Assembly (NCBI RefSeq): GCF_026262575.1
Contig: NZ_JAPKFL010000006.1
Coordinates: 185,124-249,123, forward strand
DNA: 64,000 nt
Direction of reading: 5' to 3'
DNA from: Streptomyces marinisediminis
GTDB lineage: Bacteria; Actinomycetota; Actinomycetes; Streptomycetales; Streptomycetaceae
Of this stretch, positions 16,336 to 26,095 are shown piece after piece (position 1 is the stretch's first letter; every line of letters starts with the position of its first letter). The notes beneath the pieces were generated by a model, which worked only from the letters and a program-made list of their open reading frames with translations, did no database searches and was not told where the DNA came from. The position numbers and the translations under genes are program-made.

Positions 16336-18027
16336 CTAGCTGATCCGCAGGGCCAGGAAGAAGTCGAGCTTGTCCTCCAGCCGGGACAGGTCGCGGCCGG
16401 TGAGCTGCTCGATGCGCCCCACGCGGTAGCGCAGGGTGTTGACGTGCAGGTGCAGCCGGGCGGCGCAGCGCGTCCAGGAGCCGTCGGAGTCGAGGAACGC
16501 CTCCAGCGTGGCGACGAGTTCGGCGCGGTGGCGGCGGTCGTAGTCGCGCAGCGGGTCCAGCAGGCGCGCGGTGAAGGCGCGGCGGACGTCGTCGGGGACG
16601 AACGGCAGCAGCAGGACGTGGGAGGCCAGCTCCTCGTGCCCGGCGGCGCACACCAGGCCGGTGCGCGCGGCCGCCACCCGGCGCGCGTGCCGGGCCTCCT
16701 CCAGCGCGCCGCGCAGCCCCTCGGCGGAGGTGACGGAGGCGCTGACGCCCAGGGTGAGGCGGCCGTCGTCGGCGAGGCCGCGCTCCAGGGGCTCGCGGAT
16801 GCCCGCGAGGAGGGACGCGGCGTGCAGTCCGGCCGCCTGGGTGCCGGGGGCCCCGGCCAGGCCCGTCGGCTCGCCGTCGGCCAGGGGCAGCGGGACGAGC
16901 GCGACCGCCTCCGCGCCCGTGTGGGCGACGGCGATCCGGTCCAGCGGGTCGGGCCCGGCCAGGCCCGGGTCGACGAGCGCTTCCTCCAGGAGCGCCTGGG
17001 CGACGGCGCCACCCGGGCCCTCGTCCCCGGCCCACTCCACCGCGGCCACCACGACCTGCCAGTGCGGGGCGGCGCCCACCCCGGGCAGCAGCACCGGCGC
17101 GGCCACCCGCAGGCGGGCGGCGACCTCGGCGGGCGCGGCGCCGGTCTGCACCAGCTCCAGCACCTCCTGCGCGAGCCGTCGCCGCACGGTGCGCGCCGCG
17201 TCGCGCCGGTCGCGCTCGACGGCGATCAACTGGGTGACGCCGTGCAGCAGGTCCAGGCGCTCGTCCGGCCAGTCGCCGGCGTCGGCCTCCACCGCCAGCA
17301 GCCAGTCTGAGAGCACCGTGGCGCGCACGTCGCGGGCCTCGCCGGGCACCGGGAAGAGCGAGTAGGTGACCTGGCCGACGGTGGCCCGGTAGGGGCTGCC
17401 CCCGAGCTGCCCGCCGCCGCGCACCGCGGCCAGGTGCTCGCCGGCGAGGCGGGAGCGCACGGCGGCGGGCAGCTCGGGGGTGGCCGAGTCCGGCCCCGCC
17501 CCCGCGATCTGCCGCCCCGTGGGGGTGAGTACCCAGGCCCGCAGGTCCAGGTCGGAGCCGAGCAGGTCCAAGACCACGTCCGGTCCGCCGCCGGCCGGGC
17601 CGGGCGTCATCAGGCGCCGGTGGCGTTCGACGACGGCGGCCAGGTCACCGGCCCGCTCGCCGGAGACCTGGCGGACGACGTGCTCGGTGATCGTCGCGAA
17701 GGCGACGTCCTCGTCGACGGCGAACAGCGGCAGCCGGTGCCGGGCGCAGGCGGCCACCAGGTCGTCGGGGACGGCGCCCATCTCCGCCTCACCGGCGGCC
17801 AGGCCCGCCACGCCCGCGGCGGCCAGGATGCGCACGAACGGGTCGGAGTCCGCCGGGCTGTGGTGCCACGCCAGCCCCGTGAGCACCAGCTCCCCGCCGG
17901 AGAGGTAGCGGCTGGGGTCGCGCAGGTCGGTCGTCATGACCCCCCGCACGGCGCGGTCGAGCTCCTGCTCGCCGCCCAGCAGGCGCAGCCCGAGCGAAGC
18001 CGTCTCCAGCAGGGCGCGCAGCCGCAT
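16336..18027 (-). CDS. pucR: PucR-family regulator of purine catabolism
   Basis: A 563-residue regulator. The start is placed at ATG 18027 (MRLRALLETASLGLRLLGG), the usual beginning of the PucR N-terminal domain; an upstream in-frame ATG at 18138 would add 37 atypical residues and run into the promoter. The N-terminal PucR domain (about 1-120) is followed by a central GGDEF-like region and a C-terminal CdaR/HTH_30 domain with SWTRCAARLHLHVNTLRYR and ending LEDKLDFFLALRIS. PucR proteins activate purine-degradation genes in Bacillus and Streptomyces. The gene diverges from the xanthine dehydrogenase operon across 252 bases, so that operon is its probable target. This promoter region has no obvious repeat that I could assign as its site. 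Confidence 0.85.
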   Translation of the reverse strand: MRLRALLETASLGLRLLGGEQELDRAVRGVMTTDLRDPSRYLSGGELVLTGLAWHHSPADSDPFVRILAAAGVAGLAAGEAEMGAVPDDLVAACARHRLPLFAVDEDVAFATITEHVVRQVSGERAGDLAAVVERHRRLMTPGPAGGGPDVVLDLLGSDLDLRAWVLTPTGRQIAGAGPDSATPELPAAVRSRLAGEHLAAVRGGGQLGGSPYRATVGQVTYSLFPVPGEARDVRATVLSDWLLAVEADAGDWPDERLDLLHGVTQLIAVERDRRDAARTVRRRLAQEVLELVQTGAAPAEVAARLRVAAPVLLPGVGAAPHWQVVVAAVEWAGDEGPGGAVAQALLEEALVDPGLAGPDPLDRIAVAHTGAEAVALVPLPLADGEPTGLAGAPGTQAAGLHAASLLAGIREPLERGLADDGRLTLGVSASVTSAEGLRGALEEARHARRVAAARTGLVCAAGHEELASHVLLLPFVPDDVRRAFTARLLDPLRDYDRRHRAELVATLEAFLDSDGSWTRCAARLHLHVNTLRYRVGRIEQLTGRDLSRLEDKLDFFLALRIS

Positions 18028-18279
18028 TCGTCGCTCACCGTTCCGTCGTGTGTCGCTGCTGTCATCGTGCGAGGTTGGCGTTCCCCGCTCTTCGTTCGAA
18101 TCTACAAGACCGGGCGGGTGACCAGCCAACCGCTTCATGTCTTCCGTGACTGCACCGGGCGATTCACGGGACTGTCTACTGAGTCACACCTGATGAACGG
18201 CAGATGAACAGGCACGTGACAAGAGCGCCCCGCACGCCGGGGGCGACTCGTATTCCGCGCATCGTGAGAAGAGACATTC

Positions 18280-19178
18280 ATGGACTTCCTGCGCCCCGCA
18301 AGCTGGGAGGAGGCGCTCGCCGCGAAGGCGGAGCACCCCACGGCTGTGCCCATCGCGGGTGGCACCGACGTCATGGTGGAGATCAACTTCGATCACCGCC
18401 GGCCCGCTTACCTGCTGGACCTGAACCGGGTCGCCGAGCTGCACGCGTACGAGGTCGGTGAGGAGAACGTGCGGCTGGGCGCCTCGGTTCCCTACACGCG
18501 CATCATCGAGGACCTGCGCACCGAGCTGCCGGGCCTGGCGCTCGCCGGGCACACCGTGGGCTCGCCGCAGATCCGCAACCGGGGCAGCGTCGGCGGCAAC
18601 CTGGGCGCCGCCTCCCCGGCCGGGGACTCGCACCCGGCGCTGCTGGCGGCCGGCACCGAGATCGAGGTGGCGTCCGTGCGCGGCACCCGCTTCATCCCGG
18701 TCGAGGAGTTCTACACCGGCGTCAAGCGCAACGCGCTGGAGCCCGACGAGCTGATCAAGACCGTCCACATCAAGAAGGCGTCGGGGCCGCAGCAGTTCTC
18801 CAAGGTCGGCACCCGCAACGCCATGGTCATCGCCGTGTGCGCCTTCGGCATCGCCCTGCACCCGGAGACGCGCACCGTGCGCACCGGCATCGGCTCCGCC
18901 GCCCCGACCCCGCTGCGCGCCACGGCCGCCGAGGAGTTCCTGGACGCGGCGCTGGCCGAGGGCGGCTTCTGGGAGAGCGGCAAGACGATCACCCCCTCGA
19001 TCGCCCGCCAGTTCGCGGAGCTGGTCTCCGGCGCCTGCAACCCCATCGACGACGTCCGCGGCAGCGCCAGGTACCGGCGGCACGCCGTGGGCATCATGGC
19101 CCGCCGCACGCTGGGCTGGACCTGGGACGAGTACCGCAGCGGGGGCCGTGGCGCCCGCTCCACCGAAGGAGGCGCACA

Positions 19179-19188
<10 letters not shown>
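18280..19188 (+). CDS. xdhB: Xanthine dehydrogenase, FAD-binding subunit
   Basis: A 302-residue protein from ATG 18280. It shows the CoxM/XdhB-type FAD-binding motifs AGGTDVMVE near the start and HTVGSPQIRNRGSVGGNLG, followed by the GDSHPALLAAG segment and the C-terminal CO-dehydrogenase flavoprotein domain. It passes electrons from the iron-sulphur clusters to FAD and on to the acceptor. It is the first of three subunit genes; the last ten bases overlap the start of the iron-sulphur subunit. The divergent PucR gene is the likely regulator. Gene symbols follow common XdhABC-type use and differ between species. Confidence 0.9.
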
Positions 19189-19796
<608 letters not shown>

Positions 19797-19798
19797 CC

Positions 19799-22195
19799 AT
19801 GGCCGGAGTGACCCGCACCCCGACGACGCTCACCCAGGACAGCGCCGCCACCGAGGGCGGCATCGGCGAGTCCACGCTGCGCCCGGACGGCACCCTGAAG
19901 GTGACCGGCGAGTTCGCCTACTCCTCGGACATGTGGCACGAGGACATGCTGTGGGGCTTCACGCTGCGCAGCCCGCACGCGCACGCCGAGATCAACGGCA
20001 TCGACACCGCCGAGGCGCTCGCCCAGGCCGGGGTCCACGCCGTCCTCACCTACGACGACCTGCCCACCGCGACCAAGCGCTACGGCCTGGAGTTCGCCGA
20101 CACCCCGGTCCTCGCGCACGGCCGGGTGCGCCACCACGGCGAGCCGGTGGCCATCGTCGCCGCCGACCACCCGGAGACCGCGCGCCGCGCGGCGGCCAGG
20201 ATCAGGGTCGACTACACGCCGCTGCCCGTCGTGCACGACGAGGCCAGCGCGCTGGCGCCGGACGCGCCCCTGGTCCACGACGACCGCGACGACCACCACG
20301 CCGAGCACGTGCCGCACCCCAACATCGTCCACCGCCAGCCCATCGTGCGCGGCGACGTGGCGGCGGCCCGGGCGCGGGCCGACGTGATCGTGACCGGCGA
20401 GTACGAGATCGGCATGCAGGACCAGGCGTTCCTCGGCCCGGAGTCCGGCCTCGCGGTCCCGGCCGAGGACGGCGGCGTCGACCTGTACGTGGCCACCCAG
20501 TGGCTCCACTCCGACCTGCGCCAGATCGCCCCCGTCCTCGGTCTTCCCGAGGAGAAGGTGCGCATGACGCTCTCCGGCGTCGGCGGTGCCTTCGGCGGCC
20601 GCGAGGACCTGTCGATGCAGATCCACGGCTGCCTGCTGGCGCTGCGCACCGGTAAGCCCGTCAAGATCGTCTACAACCGGTTCGAGTCGTTCTTCGGCCA
20701 CGTCCACCGGCACCCGGCGAAGCTGTGGTACGAGCACGGGGCCACCCGCGACGGCAAGCTGACCCACATGAAGTGCCGCATCGTGCTGGACGGCGGCGCC
20801 TACGCCTCGGCCTCCCCGGCCGTCGTCGGCAACGCCTCCTCGCTGGCGGTGGGCCCGTACGTGGTCGACGACGTCGACATCGAGGCCGTCGCGCTCTACA
20901 CCAACAACCCGCCCTGCGGCGCCATGCGCGGCTTCGGCGCGGTGCAGGCGTGCTTCGCCTACGAGTCGCAGATGGACAAGCTCGCCGCCGAGCTGGGCCT
21001 GGACGCCGTGGAGTTCCGCCGGCTCAACGCCATGAGCCAGGGCACGGTCATGCCCACCGGGCAGGAGGTCGACTCCCCGGCCCCGGTGGCCGAGCTGCTG
21101 CGCCGGGTGAAGGCGATGCCGCTGCCGCCGGGCAAGCAGTGGGAGTCCGGCGACGCGGCCGGTACCAGCGTGGACGTGCGGGCCCTGCCCGGCGGCCTGT
21201 CCAACACCACCCACGGCGAGGGCGTCGTGCGGGGCGTGGGCTACGCGGTGGGCATCAAGAACGTCGGCTTCTCCGAGGGCTTCGACGACTACTCCACCGC
21301 CCGGGTGCGCCTGTCGGTCGTGGGCGGCGAACCGGTCGCCGTGGTGCACACCGCGATGGCCGAGGTCGGCCAGGGCGGCGTCACCGTGCACGCCCAGATC
21401 GCCCGCACCGAACTCGGCGTCACCCACGTGACGATCAACCCGGCCGACACCCAGGTCGGCTCCGCCGGCTCCACCTCGGCCTCCCGGCAGACCTACGTCA
21501 CGGGCGGTGCGGTGAAGCACGCCTGCGAGGCCGTGCGCGAGCAGGTGCTCGAACTGGGCCGCGCCAAGCTGGGCACCTACCACCCGGCGTGGGCCACGGC
21601 CGAGCTGGTGCTGGAGGGCGGCAAGGTCGTCACCGACGGCGGCGAGGTGCTGGCCGGCATCGCCGAGGTGCTGGAGGACGAGGTCGTCGACATCGAGCTG
21701 GAGTGGCGCCACCGGCCCACCGAGGCGTTCGACCTGACGACCGGCCAGGGGCGGGGCCACGTCCAGTACTCCTTCGCCGCGCACCGCGCCGTGGTGGAGG
21801 TCGACACCGAGCTGGGTCTGGTGAAGGTGATCGAGCTGGCCTGCGCGCAGGACGTCGGCAAGGCGCTCAACCCGCAGTCGGTGGTCGGCCAGATCCAGGG
21901 CGGCACCACGCAGGGCCTGGGCCTGGCCGTCATGGAGGAGATCGTGGTGGACCCGACGGGCAAGGTCCGCAACCCCTCCTTCACCGACTACCTCATCCCC
22001 ACCATCCTGGACACGCCCACCATTCCGGTGGACGTCCTGGAGCTGGCCGACCCGCACGCGCCCTACGGGCTGCGCGGCATGGGCGAGGCGCCCACGCTGT
22101 CGTCCACCCCCGCGGTGGTCTCGGCGATCCGCGCGGCCACCGGCCTGGCGCTGCGGCGGGTACCCGTCCGCCCCGAGCACCTGACCGGCACCTGA
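19799..22195 (+). CDS. Xanthine dehydrogenase, molybdenum-binding subunit
   Basis: A 798-residue catalytic subunit starting at ATG 19799, two bases after the previous stop. It opens with the aldehyde oxidase/xanthine dehydrogenase a/b hammerhead domain (LRPDGTLKVTGEFAYSSDM). Molybdopterin-contact motifs follow: GVGGAFGGREDLS, GAMRGFGAVQACFAYE, GQGGVTVHAQIA, and the C-terminal GMGEAPTLSSTPAVVSAI with the conserved catalytic Glu (GMGEAP). It hydroxylates hypoxanthine and xanthine to urate. Maturation needs XdhC, encoded two genes downstream (23961). An opposite-strand open frame of over 1,400 codons here is a composition shadow. Confidence 0.93.
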   Translation: MAGVTRTPTTLTQDSAATEGGIGESTLRPDGTLKVTGEFAYSSDMWHEDMLWGFTLRSPHAHAEINGIDTAEALAQAGVHAVLTYDDLPTATKRYGLEFADTPVLAHGRVRHHGEPVAIVAADHPETARRAAARIRVDYTPLPVVHDEASALAPDAPLVHDDRDDHHAEHVPHPNIVHRQPIVRGDVAAARARADVIVTGEYEIGMQDQAFLGPESGLAVPAEDGGVDLYVATQWLHSDLRQIAPVLGLPEEKVRMTLSGVGGAFGGREDLSMQIHGCLLALRTGKPVKIVYNRFESFFGHVHRHPAKLWYEHGATRDGKLTHMKCRIVLDGGAYASASPAVVGNASSLAVGPYVVDDVDIEAVALYTNNPPCGAMRGFGAVQACFAYESQMDKLAAELGLDAVEFRRLNAMSQGTVMPTGQEVDSPAPVAELLRRVKAMPLPPGKQWESGDAAGTSVDVRALPGGLSNTTHGEGVVRGVGYAVGIKNVGFSEGFDDYSTARVRLSVVGGEPVAVVHTAMAEVGQGGVTVHAQIARTELGVTHVTINPADTQVGSAGSTSASRQTYVTGGAVKHACEAVREQVLELGRAKLGTYHPAWATAELVLEGGKVVTDGGEVLAGIAEVLEDEVVDIELEWRHRPTEAFDLTTGQGRGHVQYSFAAHRAVVEVDTELGLVKVIELACAQDVGKALNPQSVVGQIQGGTTQGLGLAVMEEIVVDPTGKVRNPSFTDYLIPTILDTPTIPVDVLELADPHAPYGLRGMGEAPTLSSTPAVVSAIRAATGLALRRVPVRPEHLTGT

Positions 22196-22459
22196 GTCCC
22201 ACCCGGCCGATCGGCCCGGCAGCGCCGAAGCCGCCCCGCCCGGGGCCGCGACCGGCCCCGGACGCGATCGGCCGGGCCGCCCGGAACCCGGCGGCCGGAC
22301 GACCGCGCCCCGCGCGGACCGTCCGCCCGCCGCCCGCTCAACCCCCCACCGGCAGTACCCACGTTCGTCTCGGGCCGTTCCCCCGCGTCGTGCATCCCAA
22401 ATCCCGGTCGGCGGCAAGGACCGACGGGTGCCCCTTTGAACCTTGGGAGTTGGCACACC

Positions 22460-23896
22460 ATGGCACAGTCGCACGTAGAGCCGAAGACCGCGTCCGAGGA
22501 CGCGGGAACCGGCTCGCGGCCCCCCGCGGGCAGAGGCTGGCTCGACCGCTATTTCCACATCACCGCGCGCGGCTCCTCCGTGGGCCGGGAGGTGCGCGGC
22601 GGCATCACCACCTTCATGGCGATGGCGTACATCCTCCTGCTGAACCCGCTGCTGCTGAGCGTCGAGGACGTCAACGGCGACACGTTGAACCCGGGCGCCG
22701 TCGTCACCGCGACCGCGTTCGCCGCCGCGCTGTCCACGCTGCTCATGGGCATCATCGGCAAGGTGCCCCTCGCGCTGGCCGCGGGCCTGAGCGTCTCGGG
22801 GGTCCTGGCCACCCAGGTGGTGCCCGGCATGACCTGGCCGCAGGCCATGGGCATGTGCGTCATCTACGGCGTCGTGATCATGCTGCTCGTCCTCACCGGG
22901 CTGCGTGAGAAGATCATGAACGCCATCCCGATGGGACTCAAGCACGCCATCACCATCGGCATCGGCATGTTCGTGGCCATCATCGGCCTGGAGAAGTCCG
23001 GCTTCGTCGGACCCGGCGAGTCCACGCCCATCACCCTCGGTGTCGACGGGGCGCTGACCGGGTGGCCCGTGGCGGCCTTCTGCCTGACGCTGCTGGCGAT
23101 CTTCATGCTGCTGGCCCGCAACGTCCCCGGCGCCATCCTCATCGGCATCGGCGTGGGCACCGCCTTCTCCCTCGTGGTCACCGCGGTCGCCGACCTGGAC
23201 GAGACCGTCTGGGGCCTGGCCGTCCCCGCGCTGCCCGACGCGCTGGTCTCCTCGCCGGACTTCGGCCTCTTCGGCCAGGTCGAGTTCGGCGGCTTCGCGC
23301 AGCTCGGCGCGGCGACGGTGGCGACGGTCGTCTTCACCCTGGTGCTGGCCGCCTTCTTCGACGCCATGGCCACCATCATCGCCGTCGGCCAGGAGGCCCG
23401 GCTGGCCGACGAGAAGGGGCGCATGCCCGGGCTGAACAAGGCCCTGCTCGTGGACGGGGCCGGCGGCGCCATCGGCGGCGCGGTCAGCGCCTCGGGCCAG
23501 ACGGTGTTCATCGAGTCCGCGTCCGGCGTCGGCGAGGGAGCGCGCACGGGGCTGTCCGCCACCGTCACCGGCCTCGTCTTCGGCGCGATGCTGCTGTTCA
23601 CCCCGCTGGCCGGGCTGGTGCCCGGCCAGGTCGCCGCCGCGGCGCTCGTCGTGATCGGCGCGATGATGATGCAGAACGCGCGCCACGTGGACTGGAAGGA
23701 CCGTTCGGTCGCCATCCCGGTCTTCCTGACCGTCGTGCTGATGCCCTTCACCTTCTCGATCGTCAACGGGGTGGGCGCCGGGGTGATCGCCTACACCGCG
23801 ATCAAGCTCGCCCAGGGCAAGTGGCGGGAGCCGGGTCTGTTCATGTGGCTCCTGACCGCGGTGTTCCTCTACAACTTCGCGTTCGTGGGGCACTGA
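22460..23896 (+). CDS. AzgA-like NCS2 purine permease
   Basis: A 478-residue membrane protein. ATG 22460 is preferred, preceded by GGGAG; an in-frame ATG at 22436 would add eight residues without a good RBS. It has about 12-13 membrane segments and the AzgA-type start WLDRYFHITARGSSVGREVRGGITTFMAM (shown by key phrases DRYFHI and GREVRGGITTF). Later motifs are FFDAMATIIAVGQEA, SASGQTVFIESASGVGEGARTG and VGAGVIAYTAIK. Members take up adenine, guanine and hypoxanthine by proton symport. It lies between the xanthine dehydrogenase genes and xdhC, so it probably supplies their substrate. The 264 bases upstream (22196-22459) hold no gene. Confidence 0.88.
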   Translation: MAQSHVEPKTASEDAGTGSRPPAGRGWLDRYFHITARGSSVGREVRGGITTFMAMAYILLLNPLLLSVEDVNGDTLNPGAVVTATAFAAALSTLLMGIIGKVPLALAAGLSVSGVLATQVVPGMTWPQAMGMCVIYGVVIMLLVLTGLREKIMNAIPMGLKHAITIGIGMFVAIIGLEKSGFVGPGESTPITLGVDGALTGWPVAAFCLTLLAIFMLLARNVPGAILIGIGVGTAFSLVVTAVADLDETVWGLAVPALPDALVSSPDFGLFGQVEFGGFAQLGAATVATVVFTLVLAAFFDAMATIIAVGQEARLADEKGRMPGLNKALLVDGAGGAIGGAVSASGQTVFIESASGVGEGARTGLSATVTGLVFGAMLLFTPLAGLVPGQVAAAALVVIGAMMMQNARHVDWKDRSVAIPVFLTVVLMPFTFSIVNGVGAGVIAYTAIKLAQGKWREPGLFMWLLTAVFLYNFAFVGH

Positions 23897-23960
23897 CGCG
23901 CCCGCCGAGGGCCGCGTACGGCCGCGCCCGCCGCGCACCCGAGACCGACAAGGAGACGCC

Positions 23961-25133
23961 ATGCTGGACCTCGCCACGGAGCTGAGCCGGTGGTGCGAGC
24001 AGGGACGTGACTTCGCCGTCGCCACGGTGGTGGCCACGCACGGCAGCGCACCGCGCCGGCCGGGCGCGGCCCTCGCCGTGGACGCGGACGGCACGGCCCT
24101 CGGCTCCGTGTCGGGGGGCTGTGTGGAGGGCGCGGTCTACGAGCTGTGCCGGCAGTCCCTGCGCACGGGCGAGCCGGTGCTCGAGCGCTTCGGCTACAGC
24201 GACGAGGACGCCTTCGCGGTGGGCCTGACCTGCGGCGGGGTCATCGACATCCTCGTCACCCCGGTACGGGCGGCCCCGGCCGGCGCGGACGGGGCCGCGG
24301 GCGGGCCGTCCGTCCGTCCGGCCGTCGCCGCCGCGCTCGCGGCCGCCGCGCGGGGGGACGCGGCGGCCGCCGTCCACCTGGTCGCCGGCCCCGCGCCGCT
24401 GCTCGGACGCGTCCTGCACGTGCGCCCCGACGGCACCCTGGACGGCACCCTGGACGGCGACGGGGCGCCCACCGCCCTGGAGCGCACCGCGGCCGCCGAG
24501 GCCGCCGCCCTGCTGGCGGCGGGCCGCACGGCCACCGTCGAGATCGGCGCGGACGGCAGCCGCTGCGGCGAGCCGGTGACGCTGCTGGTGGAGTCCAGCG
24601 TGCCGCCGCCGCGCATGCTGGTGTTCGGCGCGATCGACTTCACCGCGGCCCTGGTGCGCGTCGGCAAGTTCCTCGGCTACCACGTCACCGTGTGCGACGC
24701 CCGGCCGGTCTTCGCCACGGCCGCGCGCTTCCCCGAGGCCGACGAGGTCGTCGTCGACTGGCCGCACCGCTACCTGGACTCCCAGCGCCTGGACGCCCGC
24801 GCGGTGCTCTGCGTCCTCACGCACGACGCCAAGTTCGACGTGCCGCTGCTCCAGCGGGCGCTGCGCCTGCCCGTCGCCTACGTCGGCGCCATGGGCTCGC
24901 GCCGCACGCACGCGGACCGGCTCGCCCGGCTGCGGGAGGTCGGCGTCGGCGAGCGGGAACTGGGCCGCCTGCGCTCGCCGATCGGCCTGGACCTCGGCGC
25001 GCGGACCCCGCAGGAGACGGCGGTGTCCATCGCCGCCGAGATCGTCGCCCACCAGCACGGCGGCTCCGGCGCCCCGCTGACCGGTGGCGCGACGCCGATC
25101 CACCACGACGCCCGCTCCCGCGTCCCCGCCTGA
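23961..25133 (+). CDS. xdhC: XdhC-family molybdenum-cofactor insertion/sulphuration factor
   Basis: A 390-residue protein from ATG 23961 after AAGGAG. The N-terminal XdhC/CoxI domain has VATVVATHGSAPRRPG and GSVSGGCVEGAV, plus LTCGGVIDILV. The C-terminal Rossmann-like domain (PPRMLVFGAIDFTAALV) ends with YVGAMGSRRTHADR and GLDLGARTPQETAVSIAAEI. Such proteins bind the molybdenum cofactor, have it sulphurated and pass it to xanthine dehydrogenase. It follows the permease by 64 bases in the same direction, consistent with one functional unit. Confidence 0.9.
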   Translation: MLDLATELSRWCEQGRDFAVATVVATHGSAPRRPGAALAVDADGTALGSVSGGCVEGAVYELCRQSLRTGEPVLERFGYSDEDAFAVGLTCGGVIDILVTPVRAAPAGADGAAGGPSVRPAVAAALAAAARGDAAAAVHLVAGPAPLLGRVLHVRPDGTLDGTLDGDGAPTALERTAAAEAAALLAAGRTATVEIGADGSRCGEPVTLLVESSVPPPRMLVFGAIDFTAALVRVGKFLGYHVTVCDARPVFATAARFPEADEVVVDWPHRYLDSQRLDARAVLCVLTHDAKFDVPLLQRALRLPVAYVGAMGSRRTHADRLARLREVGVGERELGRLRSPIGLDLGARTPQETAVSIAAEIVAHQHGGSGAPLTGGATPIHHDARSRVPA

Positions 25134-25313
25134 CAGTGAGGATGTACGTGAGCGTTCCCCGGCGGGGTCTGACCCAACGCCTGACTGACTCAGGGTCCTC
25201 AACGGGATGTGTCGACCTTGCCCGGGGGACGCTCGCGTGCATCCGCCGGACCGGCCGTCGTCGCCCGGCGGTCGCGGGGAGGAGCGCGCCCCCACCCGCC
25301 CGCCGTGCGCGGA

Positions 25314-25325
25314 AGGTCTAGACAT
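25314..25325. promoter_or_regulatory. DasR-like operator 1 upstream of the LPMO gene
   Basis: AGGTCTAGACAT is close to the DasR site core TGGTCTAGACCA. DasR represses chitin-utilisation genes when GlcNAc metabolites are absent. It lies about 90 bases before the LPMO start. Confidence 0.6.
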
Positions 25326-25353
25326 GTCCATGGCGCCCCGCTAGCTTCAGCAG

Positions 25354-25365
25354 TGGTCTGGACCA
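25354..25365. promoter_or_regulatory. DasR-like operator 2 upstream of the LPMO gene
   Basis: TGGTCTGGACCA has one mismatch to the palindromic DasR core and lies 49 bases before the LPMO start, 40 bases from the first site. The tandem arrangement resembles the repeats in streptomycete chitinase promoters. No gene was found in 25134-25413. Confidence 0.7.
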
Positions 25366-25413
25366 ACGCTCACAGAACACCCCCACGTTCTTCAGGCAGG
25401 AGCGCGATCGACC

Positions 25414-26004
25414 ATGCGCAGACTCACCTCCATCGCGGCGGCGTTGGGCATCGCCGCCGCAACCGTCCTCACGACCGCGGGCAGCGCCTCCGCCCACGGT
25501 TACTCCACCTCCCCCGCCAGCCGGCAGATGCACTGTGCCCAGGGCACGGTCAGCGGCTGCGGGCAGATCCGGTGGGAGCCGCAGAGTGTGGAAGGCCCCA
25601 AGGGCTTCCCCGCGCGCGGCCCCGCCGACGGCACCATCTGCGCGGGCGGCAACGCCCGGTTCGGCGAACTGGACGACCCGCGGGGCGGCAACTGGCCGAC
25701 CACCCAGCTCCGCAGCGGCCAGCAGACCACCTTCACCTGGCGCAACACCGCGCGGCACAGCACCAGCACGTACGACTACTACATCACCCGGGACGGCTGG
25801 AACCCCAACCGGCCGCTCACCCGGGCCGACCTGGAGCGCGCGCCGTTCCTCAGCGTGAACCTCGGCGGCCGCCAGCCCGGCGCCACCGAGAGCCACACCG
25901 GGCGGCTGCCCGGCGGCAAGACCGGGCGCCACCTGATCCTGGCGGTCTGGAACGTCGCCGACACGGGCAACGCGTTCTACGCCTGCTCCGACGTCCGCTT
26001 CTGA
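25414..26004 (+). CDS. Secreted AA10 lytic polysaccharide monooxygenase (chitin-binding type)
   Basis: A 196-residue exported protein. The signal peptide ends SASA, and the mature protein begins His28-Gly-Tyr, the required N-terminal copper ligand. The second ligand of the histidine brace is His115 in NTARHSTSTYDYYIT. Paired Cys residues and the C-terminal GNAFYACSDVRF fit AA10. The enzyme consists only of the catalytic domain with no extra carbohydrate-binding module. It cleaves crystalline chitin or cellulose oxidatively outside the cell. The DasR-like sites upstream favour chitin as substrate; the motifs alone do not decide this. Confidence 0.92.
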   Translation: MRRLTSIAAALGIAAATVLTTAGSASAHGYSTSPASRQMHCAQGTVSGCGQIRWEPQSVEGPKGFPARGPADGTICAGGNARFGELDDPRGGNWPTTQLRSGQQTTFTWRNTARHSTSTYDYYITRDGWNPNRPLTRADLERAPFLSVNLGGRQPGATESHTGRLPGGKTGRHLILAVWNVADTGNAFYACSDVRF

Positions 26005-26020
26005 GCGGAGCGCCGAGCAC

Positions 26021-26054
26021 GGGGCTCCCTTTGGCCAGGCGCCGGGGGAGCCCC
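26021..26054 (+). terminator. Terminator hairpin after the LPMO gene
   Basis: GGGGCTCCC (26021-26029) pairs with GGGAGCCCC (26046-26054) across a 16-base loop, followed by a second, longer hairpin at 26059-26095. Confidence 0.65.
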
Positions 26055-26058
26055 ACGG

Positions 26059-26095
26059 GCGCTGAGGTGCCCGGTGGCCCCGGGCGCCTCAGCGC
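26059..26095. terminator. Long hairpin at the LPMO/marP convergent junction
   Basis: A 16-bp stem with one G-T-type mismatch: arms 26059-26074 and 26080-26095, five-base loop. It overlaps the marP stop codon and can serve both convergent genes. Confidence 0.65.

Noticed and set aside
18094..18102. GTTCGAATC, resembling a tRNA T-loop
   Set aside because: The flanking five bases do not pair, and no anticodon arm or acceptor stem can be formed around it.
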